Assembly: GCF_014648395.1 (NCBI RefSeq)
Contig: NZ_BMRA01000002.1
Span: forward strand, 186,001-250,000
Direction of reading: 5' to 3'
Length of the DNA: 64,000 bases
Source: Micromonospora fulviviridis
GTDB taxonomy: Bacteria > Actinomycetota > Actinomycetes > Mycobacteriales > Micromonosporaceae
The position numbers and the translations under genes were made by a program. Positions 42,449-50,741 of this stretch are shown here, piece by piece. The notes under the pieces are model-generated. The model was not told where the DNA came from. It worked only from the letters and a program-made list of their open reading frames with translations, and did not search any database. Numbering within the stretch: the first letter of the stretch is position 1; every line of letters starts with the position of its first letter.

Positions 42449-43381
42449 TCAGCGGGCCGCCGCGCCGACCCGGGCCAGCCGGTCGAGCAGGAAGACCTCG
42501 GTGCCGGCCAGGCCGGTGGAGCAGAAGACCGAGATCTGGTCCGCGCCGGTCCTCCCCGGGACCGCTCCGGCCAGCACCGCGCCCAGGTCGCGGAGCCGGT
42601 CCGCGTACGGCTCGACGGCGGCGAGCATCGGCGGGGCGTACGCGGCCGCCTGCGCGGGAGAGTCGGTGACCAACAGGTCGGCGGCGTCCAGCAGGTCGGG
42701 CCCGAACTCGTGCCGGTCGACCTGCTTGAAGCCGACGGTGTTGACGTGGGTGCCCGGGGCGAGGTCGGCGGCGGCCAGCACCGGTGTGGTGCTGGTGGTG
42801 GCGAGCACCACGAGGTCCCGGTCCCGCACCGCGGCGGCGGCCGAGTCGACCGCGCGGGCCGGCACGCCCAGTTCGGCCCGGACCCGGGCGGCGAACGCCT
42901 CCCGGCGGGCCGCCGAGCGGCTGTGCACGGTCACCTCGCGCAGCGGGCGGACCGCGGCGGCGGCCCAGACCTGCGTCCACGCCTGGCGTCCGGAGCCCAC
43001 CACCCCGAGGGTGGCCGCGTCGGGGCGCGCCAGCGCGTCCACGGCCACCCCGCCCAGTCCCCCGGTGCGCCGCGAGCCCAGCTCCTCGCCGACCGCGATG
43101 GCGCGCACCGCCCCGGTGCCCGCGTCGTGCAGCACCACCAGCTGCCCGCTCTCCGGGTGCCCGAACGTGTCGTACGAACGGAAGCCGTACCACTCGCCGG
43201 TGAGGTGCCCGGCCGTGAGCACCATCCGGCCGCCGCCGAGCGGGGCGGACGCCCGGGGCGGGGCGATCAGCCGCCCCTCGTACGCGGCCAGCAGCGCGTC
43301 CCGCATGGCGGCGACGGTGAGCGGGGCGTCCACGGCCGCGGCGACGTCCTCGTCGGAGAAGAGCACGGTCATGCCGACCAT
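42449..43381 (-). CDS. Ornithine cyclodeaminase/mu-crystallin family protein
   Basis: A 310-residue NAD(P)-dependent protein. The Rossmann segment is TLGVVGSGRQAWTQVWAAAAVRPLREVTVHSRSAARREAFAARV, and the substrate region includes RSYDTFGHPESGQLVVLHDAGTGAVRAIAVGEELGSRRTGGLGGVAVDALA. Family members are ornithine cyclodeaminases, ketimine reductases or alanine dehydrogenases; the sequence does not separate these. Two in-frame ATGs (43381 and 43372) are possible. It is divergent from the guanidinium exporter and its riboswitch; no functional link is evident. Confidence 0.85.
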   Translation of the reverse strand: MVGMTVLFSDEDVAAAVDAPLTVAAMRDALLAAYEGRLIAPPRASAPLGGGRMVLTAGHLTGEWYGFRSYDTFGHPESGQLVVLHDAGTGAVRAIAVGEELGSRRTGGLGGVAVDALARPDAATLGVVGSGRQAWTQVWAAAAVRPLREVTVHSRSAARREAFAARVRAELGVPARAVDSAAAAVRDRDLVVLATTSTTPVLAAADLAPGTHVNTVGFKQVDRHEFGPDLLDAADLLVTDSPAQAAAYAPPMLAAVEPYADRLRDLGAVLAGAVPGRTGADQISVFCSTGLAGTEVFLLDRLARVGAAAR

Positions 43382-43458
43382 GGTGCAACCTGAAGTTCGC
43401 GTGAACTCCAGCGAGGGTGGGGTTCGTCACCGTGCCGGCCCGCCGGCCCGGGCGGTGC

Positions 43459-43464
43459 TAGCGT
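43459..43464 (+). promoter_or_regulatory. -10 element of the riboswitch-SMR transcript
   Basis: TAGCGT, about 18 bases before the riboswitch core after allowing seven bases to the start site. No convincing -35. Confidence 0.45.
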
Positions 43465-43488
43465 CGGCCTCGGCGGCCCCGTGCCGCC

Positions 43489-43530
43489 CCGGACGAGTGG
43501 TGGGCGTACCCGGTCAGGCCAAGACGCCCC
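43489..43530 (+). promoter_or_regulatory. Guanidine-III riboswitch (ykkC-III)
   Basis: The segment reads CCGGACGAG, a short linker, GGGCGT, ACCCGGTCAGG, CCAAGACGCCCC. This is the conserved core of the guanidine-III class known from Thermobifida fusca. Helix P1 is CCGG (43489-43492) with CCGG (43510-43513). Helix P2 is GGGCGT (43502-43507) with ACGCCC (43524-43529). Compared with T. fusca as I remember it (GCGCCGU / ACGGCGC), P2 differs on both sides yet still pairs. The invariant GGTCAGG and CAAGAC are present. The SMR start codon lies 56 bases downstream; a CCCGGCC / GGCCGGG hairpin at 43545-43563 may be the expression platform. Confidence 0.9.
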
Positions 43531-43544
43531 GCGTGACCGCCCGT

Positions 43545-43563
43545 CCCGGCCCCGGTGGCCGGG
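43545..43563 (+). promoter_or_regulatory. Hairpin between riboswitch and SMR gene
   Basis: CCCGGCC-CCGGT-GGCCGGG, 15 bases after the riboswitch and 22 before the start codon. It has no T-tract, so translational rather than transcriptional control is more likely if it is the expression platform. Confidence 0.5.
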
Positions 43564-43585
43564 CCCGTCCCGTCAGAGGTGCCCC

Positions 43586-43900
43586 ATGGCCTGGCTCGTG
43601 CTCGTGCTCTCCGGACTGCTGGAGACCGCCTGGGCGATCGCCCTGGACCGCAGCGCCGGCTTCACCCGCCCGCTCCCCTCCCTGGTCTTCGTCGTCTCAC
43701 TGGTGGCCAGCATGGCCGGCCTGGCGTACGCGCTGCGCGACATCCCGGTCGGCACCGGCTACGCCGTGTGGGTCGGCATCGGGGCGGTCGGCACCGCCGT
43801 GGTCGGCATGGCGGCGCTGGGCGAGTCGGCCAGCCTGCCCCGGATCGCCTGCCTCCTGCTCGTGGTCGCCGGCGTGGTCGGCCTCAAGCTCTTCCACTGA
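43586..43900 (+). CDS. gdx: SMR-family guanidinium exporter (SugE/Gdx-like)
   Basis: A 104-residue protein with four transmembrane helices. Helix 1 MAWLVLVLSGLLETAWAIALDRS carries Glu13, the central ion-coupling residue. The second half has PVGTGYAVWVGIGAVGTAVVGMAALGES, the SMR signature. The riboswitch upstream assigns guanidinium as the likely substrate: Gdx exporters exchange guanidinium for protons (family knowledge). AGAGGT (43575-43580) is the ribosome-binding site. This is a single-gene unit; any dimer partner would be the same polypeptide inserted in antiparallel orientation. Confidence 0.92.
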   Translation: MAWLVLVLSGLLETAWAIALDRSAGFTRPLPSLVFVVSLVASMAGLAYALRDIPVGTGYAVWVGIGAVGTAVVGMAALGESASLPRIACLLLVVAGVVGLKLFH

Positions 43901-43928
43901 CCACCTCCGGCCAGCCCGGACGTCCGGT

Positions 43929-43956
43929 TTGGACGCCGGGCCGGTGCGGGTAGTTC
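43929..43956 (+). promoter_or_regulatory. Sigma-70-type promoter of the small membrane protein
   Basis: TTGGAC (43929-43934), a 16-base spacer, TAGTTC (43951-43956): one of the clearest -35/-10 pairs in the window. Confidence 0.6.
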
Positions 43957-43996
43957 TCCCTCGCCCCACCCGAGGAGACCCACTACGGAGGACACC

Positions 43997-44242
43997 ATGG
44001 CCGACATCCACGCCACCGCCCGCCCGCGCAGCAGCGCGGCCCGCGTCTGCACGATTCTCGCGTTCGTCTTCGCGGTCATCGCGATCTTCTTCCTGCCGCC
44101 GCTGTTCGGCCTGGTCGGCCTGGTGCTCGGCATCGTCGGCGCGGTGCTCGGCGACAAGCCGCTCGGCTGGTACGCCGCCGCCGCCAGCGTGGCGGGCGCC
44201 GTCATCGGCATGATCATCGGCTACGCCATCTACAACTCCTGA
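43997..44242 (+). CDS. Small membrane protein, unknown function
   Basis: An 81-residue protein with a short polar N-terminus and two hydrophobic segments: VCTILAFVFAVIAIFFLPPLFGLVGLVLGIVGAVLG and YAAAASVAGAVIGMIIGYAIY, joined by a short GDKPLGW turn. It resembles DUF4190-type two-helix proteins. GGAGG lies five bases before the ATG, a good promoter precedes it, and a strong terminator follows, so it is a monocistronic and probably well-expressed gene. Confidence 0.82.
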   Translation: MADIHATARPRSSAARVCTILAFVFAVIAIFFLPPLFGLVGLVLGIVGAVLGDKPLGWYAAAASVAGAVIGMIIGYAIYNS

Positions 44243-44250
44243 CCCGTACG

Positions 44251-44287
44251 CGTCAGGGCCCGCCGGGAGCACCGGCGGGCCCTGACG
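44251..44287. terminator. Bidirectional terminator, 16-bp stem
   Basis: CGTCAGGGCCCGCCGG / CCGGCGGGCCCTGACG with the loop GAGCA, between the convergent small membrane protein and ftsK genes. Confidence 0.85.
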
Positions 44288-44302
44288 TCTGTCCGGGACG
44301 GG

Positions 44303-46747
44303 TCAGTCCTCGCCGCCGCGCAGGCCGACCAGGACCTCCTCCAGCTCGTCCGGCTTGACCAGCACGTCGCGGGCCTTGGACCCCTCGGACGGGCCGACCA
44401 CGCCCCGGGTCTCCATGAGGTCCATGAGCCGGCCCGCCTTGGCGAAGCCGACCCGCAGCTTGCGCTGGAGCATCGAGGTCGAGCCGAACTGCGAGGTGAC
44501 CACCAGCTCCACCGCCTGCACGAGCAGGTCCAGGTCGTCGCCGATGTCCTCGTCGATCTTCTTCTTGCTGTCCTGCGCGGGGGCCAGCACGTCCGGGCGG
44601 AACTCCGGCTCGCGCTGGTCCTTGCAGAACTTCACCACGTCGTGGATCTCGCGCTCGGTCACCCAGGCGCCCTGGATCCGGATCGGCTTCGACGCGCCCA
44701 TCGGCAGGAACAGCCCGTCGCCGCGGCCGAGCAGCTTCTCCGCGCCGGGCTGGTCGAGGATGACCCGCGAGTCGGCCAGCGAGGAGGTGGCGAAGGCGAG
44801 CCGGGACGGCACGTTCGCCTTGATCAGGCCGGTGACCACGTCCACCGAGGGACGCTGGGTGGCCAGCACCAGGTGGATGCCGGCGGCCCGGGCCAGCTGG
44901 GTGATCCGGACGACCGAGTCCTCCACGTCGCGCGGCGCGACCATCATGAGGTCGGCCAGCTCGTCCACGATCACCAGCAGGTACGGGTACGGCCGGATCT
45001 CCCGCTCGCTGCCCGGCGGGGCCTTGATCTCGCCGTTGCGCACCTTGCGGTTGTAGTCGTCGATGTGCCGGACCCCGTTGGCGGCGAGGTCGTCGTAGCG
45101 CATGTCCATCTCGCGGACGACCCACTCCAGCGAGTCGGCCGCCTTCTTCGGGTTGGTCACGATCGGGGTGACCAGGTGCGGGATGCCCTCGTAGCCGGTC
45201 ATCTCGACCCGCTTCGGGTCGATGAGCAGCAGCCGCACCTCGTCCGGGGTGGCCCGGGTCAGGATCGACACCAGCAGCGAGTTGAGGCAGGACGACTTGC
45301 CCGCGCCGGTCGCCCCGGCGATCAGGATGTGCGGCATCTTGGCCAGGTTGGCCACCACGTAGCCGCCCTCGATGTCCTTGCCGAGCGCCACGACCATCGG
45401 GTGGTGGTCGCTGGTGGCGGCCCGCGAGCGCAGCACGTCGCCGAGCGCCACGTTCTCCGGGTCGGTGTTCGGGATCTCCACCCCGACCGCGCTCTTGCCC
45501 GGGATCGGGCTGAGGATCCGCACGTCCGGCGACTTCACGGCGTACGCGATGTTGCGGGAGAGCTGGGTGATCCGCTCGACCTTGACGCCCGGCCCCAGCT
45601 CGACCTCGTAGCGGGTGACCGTCGGGCCGCGGGTGAAGCCGGTGACCGCGGCGTCCACGTCGAACTGCTCGAAGACGCCGGTCAGCGCGGCGATCACCTC
45701 GTCGTTGGCCTTGCTCCGGGTCTTCGGGGCGGCCCCGCTGCCCAGCATGTTGGCCGGCGGCAGCGTGTAGTCGCCGGCCAGCCCGGTGAGCGCGAGCTGC
45801 TCGGCGCGGGTGGGCAGCGGCGAGTGCTCCGGCGGCTCGACCGGCTTGCGGCTCGCCGGCACCTTCTTGCGCGGCAGCACCAGGGTGTCCTGGAGGTCGA
45901 CGCCGTCGAGGTCGTCGTCCGCGTCCAGCGGGTCCACCGGCGGCGGGAGGCGCTTGGCCGCCCGCTTGCGGGCCGGCTTCGCCGCCGCCTCGGCCTCGGC
46001 CTCCTCGGCGTCGGCCGGCGGGACCGGGGCGGCGCGCAGCCCGAGCCGCTCCGGGATCTTGTTGATCGGGGTCGCGGTGACCACCAGCAGCCCGAAGACC
46101 AGCAGCAGGAGCAGCAGCGGCATGGCCACCCAGGCGGTGACCGCGGACTTGAGCAGGTCGCCCACGCCGGCGCCGAGCAGGCCGCCCGCGTAGTCGCGCT
46201 GGACCTCGTCGACCGGGTCCTGTCCGATGTGCAGCATGGCCGCCGTGGCGAGCAGCATGGAGCCCCAGCCGACCAGGCCGCGCCCGCGGTGCGCCGGATC
46301 GGCCGGGGTCCGCATCAGCCGCCAGGCGCCCACCATGAGCAGCACCGGCAGCACGATGGCGATCGCCCCGACGAAGAGGCGCACGGTGTCCGCGAGGTGC
46401 CGGCCCACCGGCCCGGCGCCGCCGGACCAGATGCCCACCGCACTGAGGATGGCCAGGCCGAACAGGAGCAGCCCGGCGCCGTCGCGGCGGTGCTCCGGGT
46501 CCAGCTCGCGGGTGGTGGCGGCCTGCCGGCCGGCGGCCCGGAAGGCCCAGCCCACGCCGTGCGCCAGCCCCATCCACAGGGCACCCAGCGCGCGGCCGAG
46601 GAAGGCCGCCGGGCTCGGCCCGGGGGCCGGGCGCCGCCGGGCGGTCGCCCTGGTCGCCTTCTTGGCCGGCTGGCGGGCACGGCTGTTCGTGGTTCCGCGC
46701 GGCGACGCGCCGCGCCGCCGGCTCGCCTGAGAGGTACGGCCCGCCAT
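44303..46747 (-). CDS. ftsK: DNA translocase FtsK
   Basis: An 814-residue FtsK/SpoIIIE motor that pumps DNA through the division septum. A basic N-terminal tail (about residues 1-35), four membrane helices (about 60-230), and a short linker are followed by the motor. The motor has GATGAGKSSCLNSLL near 475, Walker B YLLVIVDELADLM, and the C-terminal gamma domain VTSQFGSTSMLQRKLRVGFAKAGRLMDLMETRGVVGP that reads KOPS-like signals. Its ATG is exactly six bases after TACGGT, with no ribosome-binding site, so the mRNA should be leaderless. Confidence 0.96.
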   Translation of the reverse strand: MAGRTSQASRRRGASPRGTTNSRARQPAKKATRATARRRPAPGPSPAAFLGRALGALWMGLAHGVGWAFRAAGRQAATTRELDPEHRRDGAGLLLFGLAILSAVGIWSGGAGPVGRHLADTVRLFVGAIAIVLPVLLMVGAWRLMRTPADPAHRGRGLVGWGSMLLATAAMLHIGQDPVDEVQRDYAGGLLGAGVGDLLKSAVTAWVAMPLLLLLLVFGLLVVTATPINKIPERLGLRAAPVPPADAEEAEAEAAAKPARKRAAKRLPPPVDPLDADDDLDGVDLQDTLVLPRKKVPASRKPVEPPEHSPLPTRAEQLALTGLAGDYTLPPANMLGSGAAPKTRSKANDEVIAALTGVFEQFDVDAAVTGFTRGPTVTRYEVELGPGVKVERITQLSRNIAYAVKSPDVRILSPIPGKSAVGVEIPNTDPENVALGDVLRSRAATSDHHPMVVALGKDIEGGYVVANLAKMPHILIAGATGAGKSSCLNSLLVSILTRATPDEVRLLLIDPKRVEMTGYEGIPHLVTPIVTNPKKAADSLEWVVREMDMRYDDLAANGVRHIDDYNRKVRNGEIKAPPGSEREIRPYPYLLVIVDELADLMMVAPRDVEDSVVRITQLARAAGIHLVLATQRPSVDVVTGLIKANVPSRLAFATSSLADSRVILDQPGAEKLLGRGDGLFLPMGASKPIRIQGAWVTEREIHDVVKFCKDQREPEFRPDVLAPAQDSKKKIDEDIGDDLDLLVQAVELVVTSQFGSTSMLQRKLRVGFAKAGRLMDLMETRGVVGPSEGSKARDVLVKPDELEEVLVGLRGGED

Positions 46748-46759
46748 ACAGTCACCGTA
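46748..46759 (-). promoter_or_regulatory. Leaderless -10 element of ftsK
   Basis: Minus strand TACGGT-GACTGT-ATG: -10 hexamer at 46759-46754, six bases, start codon at 46747. Confidence 0.6.
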
Positions 46760-46860
46760 ACGGCGGGACCCGGCAGATCGCCGCTTTTCCGGGTCGTGTC
46801 CGCGCGTCGCGGCACGAATCCACCGCCGTTTGTGTTATTCGCCTCAGAAGGGATGCCCGC

Positions 46861-47340
46861 ATGGCGTCGCCGGAGATCGAGGACGGTCCGGACGGCCCCC
46901 TGGCCGGACACCCCCAGGCGCTGCGACCGCTGACCGGCGAGCTGATCGCCGCCGTGCTGGCCATCCGGGGGTACGCGGTGGCCCGGGACGCCGACGGCGA
47001 CCTCGTGGGCCGCTGGGACCGGAGCCTGATCTGGTTCTTCCGGCGGGGCGGCGCCGGTGAGCTGCTCCAGGTGCGCACCGTCACGGCACACCGGTTCGGC
47101 ATCGAGCACGTGCCCGACCTGCACGCCTTCTGCAACGCCTGGAACCACGACCGGCTCTGGCCGAAGGCGTTCGTGCACGTCGCCGACGACGGGCTGGCCC
47201 AGGTCTGCGGCGAGGTGACCACCGACCTGGAACGTGGGGTCACCCCGCACCAGCTCGACCAGCTCGTCGACTGCGGGGTCACCACCGGCTGCCAGCTCGC
47301 CGCCGCCGTGGCGGACCTGCCCGGCGGGGTGGTCCGGTGA
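46861..47340 (+). CDS. YbjN-domain protein
   Basis: A 159-residue protein with a YbjN fold (type III secretion chaperone-like; regulatory roles suspected, function unknown). The core is LIAAVLAIRGYAVARDADGDLVGRWDRSLIWFFRRGG, then DLHAFCNAWNHDRLWPKAFVHVADDGLAQVCGEVTTDLERGVTPHQLDQLV. GGGAT lies near the ATG. It overlaps the next gene by four bases (GTGA). The C-terminal domain of that next gene is a clear paralogue, with FCNAWNHDRL shared exactly. Confidence 0.85.
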   Translation: MASPEIEDGPDGPLAGHPQALRPLTGELIAAVLAIRGYAVARDADGDLVGRWDRSLIWFFRRGGAGELLQVRTVTAHRFGIEHVPDLHAFCNAWNHDRLWPKAFVHVADDGLAQVCGEVTTDLERGVTPHQLDQLVDCGVTTGCQLAAAVADLPGGVVR

Positions 47341-48914
47341 CCACCTCCCGGGACCGGGGCCTGGCCGGCGCGCTCTCCGACGCCCGGGACCTGCCCGACG
47401 GCGAGGCCCGCTGCGCCGAGCTGGAACGCATCGCCGCCCGGGCCGACGCCACCGGCGACCCGCGTACCGGCCTGGCGGCGCGGTTCGCGCTGGTCGAGGC
47501 GTACCTGCACCTGGGCGAGCGGTGGCGGACGGTGGAGCCGGTACGCCGCTGCGTGGCCACGGTGGACCGGCAACCGGGGCTGCTCGACGGCCCCGGCGAG
47601 GTCGAACGGCTGCACCGGCACCAGCGGCAGGCCGTGGAGGCGCTCTTCGGCACCCCCCGGGTGGCCCTGGACCAGGCCCGCTCCCTGTTGGACGATCTCG
47701 CCGACCGGCTGGGCCCGGACGCCGAGCCGGTGGCCGAGCTGCGCTGCCGGCTCGCCGACCACCTGGGCGACGAGCCGACCGCCCGCCGCGAGTACGACCG
47801 CTGGTCCGCCGGCGACGGGTCCGACCCGGTGGCCGGCTGTGCCGGCTGCGCCCCGGCCCGCCGGGCCGAGCTGCTGGCCGGCTGGGGCGAGCCGGCGGCC
47901 GCCCTGGCCGCGCTGGAGCCGGCGCTCGACGGCGAGCCGGGCTGCACCGACCAGCCGGAGCGGGCCCTCGCCGCGGGGATGCTGCCCTGGCTGCGTACCG
48001 GGGAGGCGGCGCGCGCCGCCCGGGCGCACGTGCGGGCGTACCGCCGGCACCGCCGGGAGCGGGCGGCGTTCCCGCAACTCGCCGCCCACCTGCGCTTCTG
48101 TGCCCTGGGCGGGCACCTGGCCCACGGGCTGGACGTGCTGGCCGAGCAGCTGCCCCGGCTGGACCACCCGGCCGACGACCTCTCCGCGATGGAGTTCGCC
48201 GCGGCGGGCGCGCTGCTCTGCGGGCTGGCCGTCGAGGCCGGTCTCGGCGGGCGGCGGATCCACCGCCCCGGGCACGGGCCCCGGCCGGCCGCCGAGGTGG
48301 ACGTGGCGACGCTCGGCGGCCAGCTCCAGGCCCTCGCCACCACGTTGGCCGGCAGCTTCGACGCCCGCAACGGCACCGGCCACCAGTCCGGCCGGATCGC
48401 CTCCTGGCTGGCCGAGCGGCCGCTCGCCGACCCGGTGCCGCTGCCCGACGAGGACGACGTGGGGGCCGACCACGACCCGGCCGAGCCCGGGCCGCCCGGC
48501 GAGGAGGACGTCGCCCCGCTGAGCCTGCGGCTGCTCACCGCCGCCCTCGACGCGCGCGGCGACGCGTACACGCTGGATCCGGACGGCACCGTGGTGGGGC
48601 GCTGGAGCGAGGCGGTGGTCCAGTTCCGACGGCTCGGGCCGCAGGGCGAGGTGCTGCACGCCCGGGCCGTGGCGCTGCGCCGGCTGCCGGCCGCCCGCCG
48701 CGCCGAGGCGTACGCGTTCTGCAACGCCTGGAACCACGACCGGCTGCTGCCGGCGGCGTACGTGCACGACCCGGGCGACGGGACGCTGCTGCTGGCCGCC
48801 GACGTCACCACCGACCTGGCGTACGGGGTGGCCCCGGCGCAGCTCGTCGTGCTGGTCACCGCGGCGGTCAGCACCGGGGCCGCGTTCGCCGAGGCGGTCG
48901 CCGCGCTGCCCTGA
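47337..48914 (+). CDS. Helical-repeat protein with a C-terminal YbjN domain
   Basis: A 525-residue protein. Residues about 1-375 are Ala/Leu/Arg/Glu-rich helices with a TPR-like character (AARADATGDPRTGLAARFALVEAYLHLGERWRTVEPVRRC). Residues about 385-525 are a YbjN domain, LRLLTAALDARGDAYTLDPDGTVVGRWSEAVVQFRR and EAYAFCNAWNHDRLLPAAYVHDPGDGTLLLAADVTTDLAYGV. The start is GTG in a four-base overlap with the upstream YbjN gene. The two YbjN domains in one operon suggest a heterodimer or a duplicated sensor; the function is unknown. Confidence 0.82.
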   Translation: MTTSRDRGLAGALSDARDLPDGEARCAELERIAARADATGDPRTGLAARFALVEAYLHLGERWRTVEPVRRCVATVDRQPGLLDGPGEVERLHRHQRQAVEALFGTPRVALDQARSLLDDLADRLGPDAEPVAELRCRLADHLGDEPTARREYDRWSAGDGSDPVAGCAGCAPARRAELLAGWGEPAAALAALEPALDGEPGCTDQPERALAAGMLPWLRTGEAARAARAHVRAYRRHRRERAAFPQLAAHLRFCALGGHLAHGLDVLAEQLPRLDHPADDLSAMEFAAAGALLCGLAVEAGLGGRRIHRPGHGPRPAAEVDVATLGGQLQALATTLAGSFDARNGTGHQSGRIASWLAERPLADPVPLPDEDDVGADHDPAEPGPPGEEDVAPLSLRLLTAALDARGDAYTLDPDGTVVGRWSEAVVQFRRLGPQGEVLHARAVALRRLPAARRAEAYAFCNAWNHDRLLPAAYVHDPGDGTLLLAADVTTDLAYGVAPAQLVVLVTAAVSTGAAFAEAVAALP

Positions 48915-48927
48915 CCCCGGGCGCGGC

Positions 48928-48966
48928 GCGGCCCCCGGCCACCGGGCGGTGGTGGACGGGGGCCGC
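48928..48966. terminator. Terminator 1 between YbjN and protease genes
   Basis: GCGGCCCCCG / CGGGGGCCGC, 10 bp, enclosing an inner CCACC / GGTGG hairpin. It starts 14 bases past the YbjN operon. Confidence 0.7.
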
Positions 48967-48974
48967 GGTCCGGT

Positions 48975-48997
48975 GCCGCCGGGGTCGACCCGGCGGC
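48975..48997. terminator. Terminator 2 between YbjN and protease genes
   Basis: GCCGCCGGG-GTCGA-CCCGGCGGC, a 9-bp stem immediately before the protease stop codon. Tandem with the hairpin at 48928-48966, for the convergent pair. Confidence 0.7.
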
Positions 48998-49000
48998 GGC

Positions 49001-50557
49001 TCAGCGGGCGGAGAACGCCAGGGCGTACTCGCCGGCGCCGGCCAGCCCGACCACGCGGTAGCGGTAGGCGCCGGCCGGGGTCTCGGCGGTCAGCCGGGCG
49101 AGGCCGTCGACGCTGTCGGCGCGGGCCACAGTGCGGAACGCGGTGCCGGTGAACCGTTGCAGCTCCAGCGCCACCCGGGCGCCCGCGGACACGCACGCCT
49201 CCTGGGCGCCGCCGGACACCCGGAAGAAGCGGCCGTCCGGTTGGACCTGCGCCCGCCCGGCGGCGATCCGGCCGGTCCGGCTCACCTGCCCGGTGCAGGC
49301 GGCCGCGTCGCCGGCCGGCGGGGTGGCCGGCGCGGTGCTCGCCGGCGGCGCGGTGGACCCGCCCCCGGCCGGCGGCGCGGAGGGCGCCGGCTGGCCGCCC
49401 GCGGTGACCAGGGTCAGGTTGTTGCGCTGGAGGATCTCGTTGACCGGCTGGAAGAAGGTCACCCCGCCGCTCGTGCAGTCACCGGAACCGCCGGAGGTGA
49501 CGCCCTGCGCCTGGTCGCCGGAGAGCCAGGCGCCGCCCGAGTCGCCCGGCTCGGCGCAGACGTTCGTCCGGGTCAGCCCGGTGACCGTCCCCTCCGGATA
49601 GTTCACCGTGGCGTTCTTGGCCTGGATCACCCCGCAGCGGGTGCCGGTCGTCGAGCCGGAGCGGCACACCGAGGCGCCGACCGGGGCCTCGGTGGAGCCG
49701 TTCACCGGCACCGTGCCGCCGTTGAAGTCGTTCACCACGCCCTGCGGCGTCCACTGGCCGTTGACCTCGACGACGGCCCAGTCGTCGCCGGGGAACGAGG
49801 AGGCGGCGAAGGTGCCCTGGGCGACCCGGTTCGCGCCGGTGGTCCGGTCCCCCGGCCGGCCGCAGTGCCCGGCCGTGACGAAGCCGCCGACCACCGAGAA
49901 CCCGACCGAGCAGCGGCCGGCGTCGTTGATGAAGTACGCGTCGCCGCCCCGCACGTCGAACAGCGGGCGGGGCGCCTCGTCGGCGGTCCGCACCCGTACC
50001 GCGCCGGCGGGCACCCCGCTGGCCTCGGCGAACCGGCGGCCGGCCGCCTCGGCGCCCGGCTGGGCGACCACCACCACCGAGTTGGTGGGCACGTCGACGT
50101 ACCAGCCCGAGACGTCCGGGGTGGCGTCGCGGCCGGCCGCGTCGAGGCGGGTCTTCACCGCGTCCAGTTCGGCGACCCCGCGGTCGACCCGCTTCGGCAC
50201 CGCGCCCGCGGCGGTCACCCGGGCCGCCTGCGCGGGATCGGCCACCGCCACGTTGAGCGTCGTGCCGTCGGCGCCGAGCCAGCTGCCGCCGTAGTCGGCG
50301 CCCAGTTCGCTGCGGAGTTTCGACACCGTGCCGGACGCCCACCGCTCGGTCTTCAGCCGCCGGGCCGCCTGGTCGCGGGTGAGCGAGAGGTCGCGGCTCA
50401 GCGCGTCCAGCACCTCGGGCGCGACGCCGTCGGACGCCGCCGGGGCGGTCCGCCGGGTCGCCGGGTTCTCGCCGGCGAACGACGGCAGGGTCACCGCCGC
50501 CGCCGTGCCCGCCGCCGCCACCAGTACGCCGATGGCTGTCATCCGTCTGCGGTCCAT
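49001..50557 (-). CDS. Secreted S1-family serine protease (streptogrisin-like)
   Basis: A 518-residue preproprotease. Signal peptide: about residues 1-29 (MDRRRMTAIGVLVAAAGTAAAVTLPSFAG). Pro-region with alpha-lytic-type segments: about 40-200. The mature protease starts near 200 and has His231 in TAGHC, Asp258/259 in GDDWAVV and Ser340 in GDSGGAW. After a Pro/Ala/Gly/Thr linker (about 385-425) there is a C-terminal pre-peptidase-like beta domain of about 90 residues ending GAGEYALAFSAR. GGGAGGAG lies eight bases before the ATG. Extracellular protein degradation is the likely role. Confidence 0.92.
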   Translation of the reverse strand: MDRRRMTAIGVLVAAAGTAAAVTLPSFAGENPATRRTAPAASDGVAPEVLDALSRDLSLTRDQAARRLKTERWASGTVSKLRSELGADYGGSWLGADGTTLNVAVADPAQAARVTAAGAVPKRVDRGVAELDAVKTRLDAAGRDATPDVSGWYVDVPTNSVVVVAQPGAEAAGRRFAEASGVPAGAVRVRTADEAPRPLFDVRGGDAYFINDAGRCSVGFSVVGGFVTAGHCGRPGDRTTGANRVAQGTFAASSFPGDDWAVVEVNGQWTPQGVVNDFNGGTVPVNGSTEAPVGASVCRSGSTTGTRCGVIQAKNATVNYPEGTVTGLTRTNVCAEPGDSGGAWLSGDQAQGVTSGGSGDCTSGGVTFFQPVNEILQRNNLTLVTAGGQPAPSAPPAGGGSTAPPASTAPATPPAGDAAACTGQVSRTGRIAAGRAQVQPDGRFFRVSGGAQEACVSAGARVALELQRFTGTAFRTVARADSVDGLARLTAETPAGAYRYRVVGLAGAGEYALAFSAR

Positions 50558-50693
50558 CCGCCACGCTCCTCCCGGCCACGCGGGGTACGCCTGCCGGAGC
50601 GGTATACGGAGACGGACGCCGATCGGTTGAAGGCGACCGGTCAGAATCGACCGAGGGTGGCGGGACGGCTTCGCGGCGTACCCGTCGAATGCG

Positions 50694-50725
50694 ACGCCGG
50701 CCCACCGCGGACGGTGGGCCGGCGT
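50694..50725. terminator. Terminator of the rnj unit, 14-bp stem
   Basis: ACGCCGGCCCACCG / CGGTGGGCCGGCGT with the loop CGGA, 17 bases past the rnj stop on the minus strand, upstream of the protease promoter. Confidence 0.8.
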
Positions 50726-50741
50726 GCGGTGCGTGCGGCGG

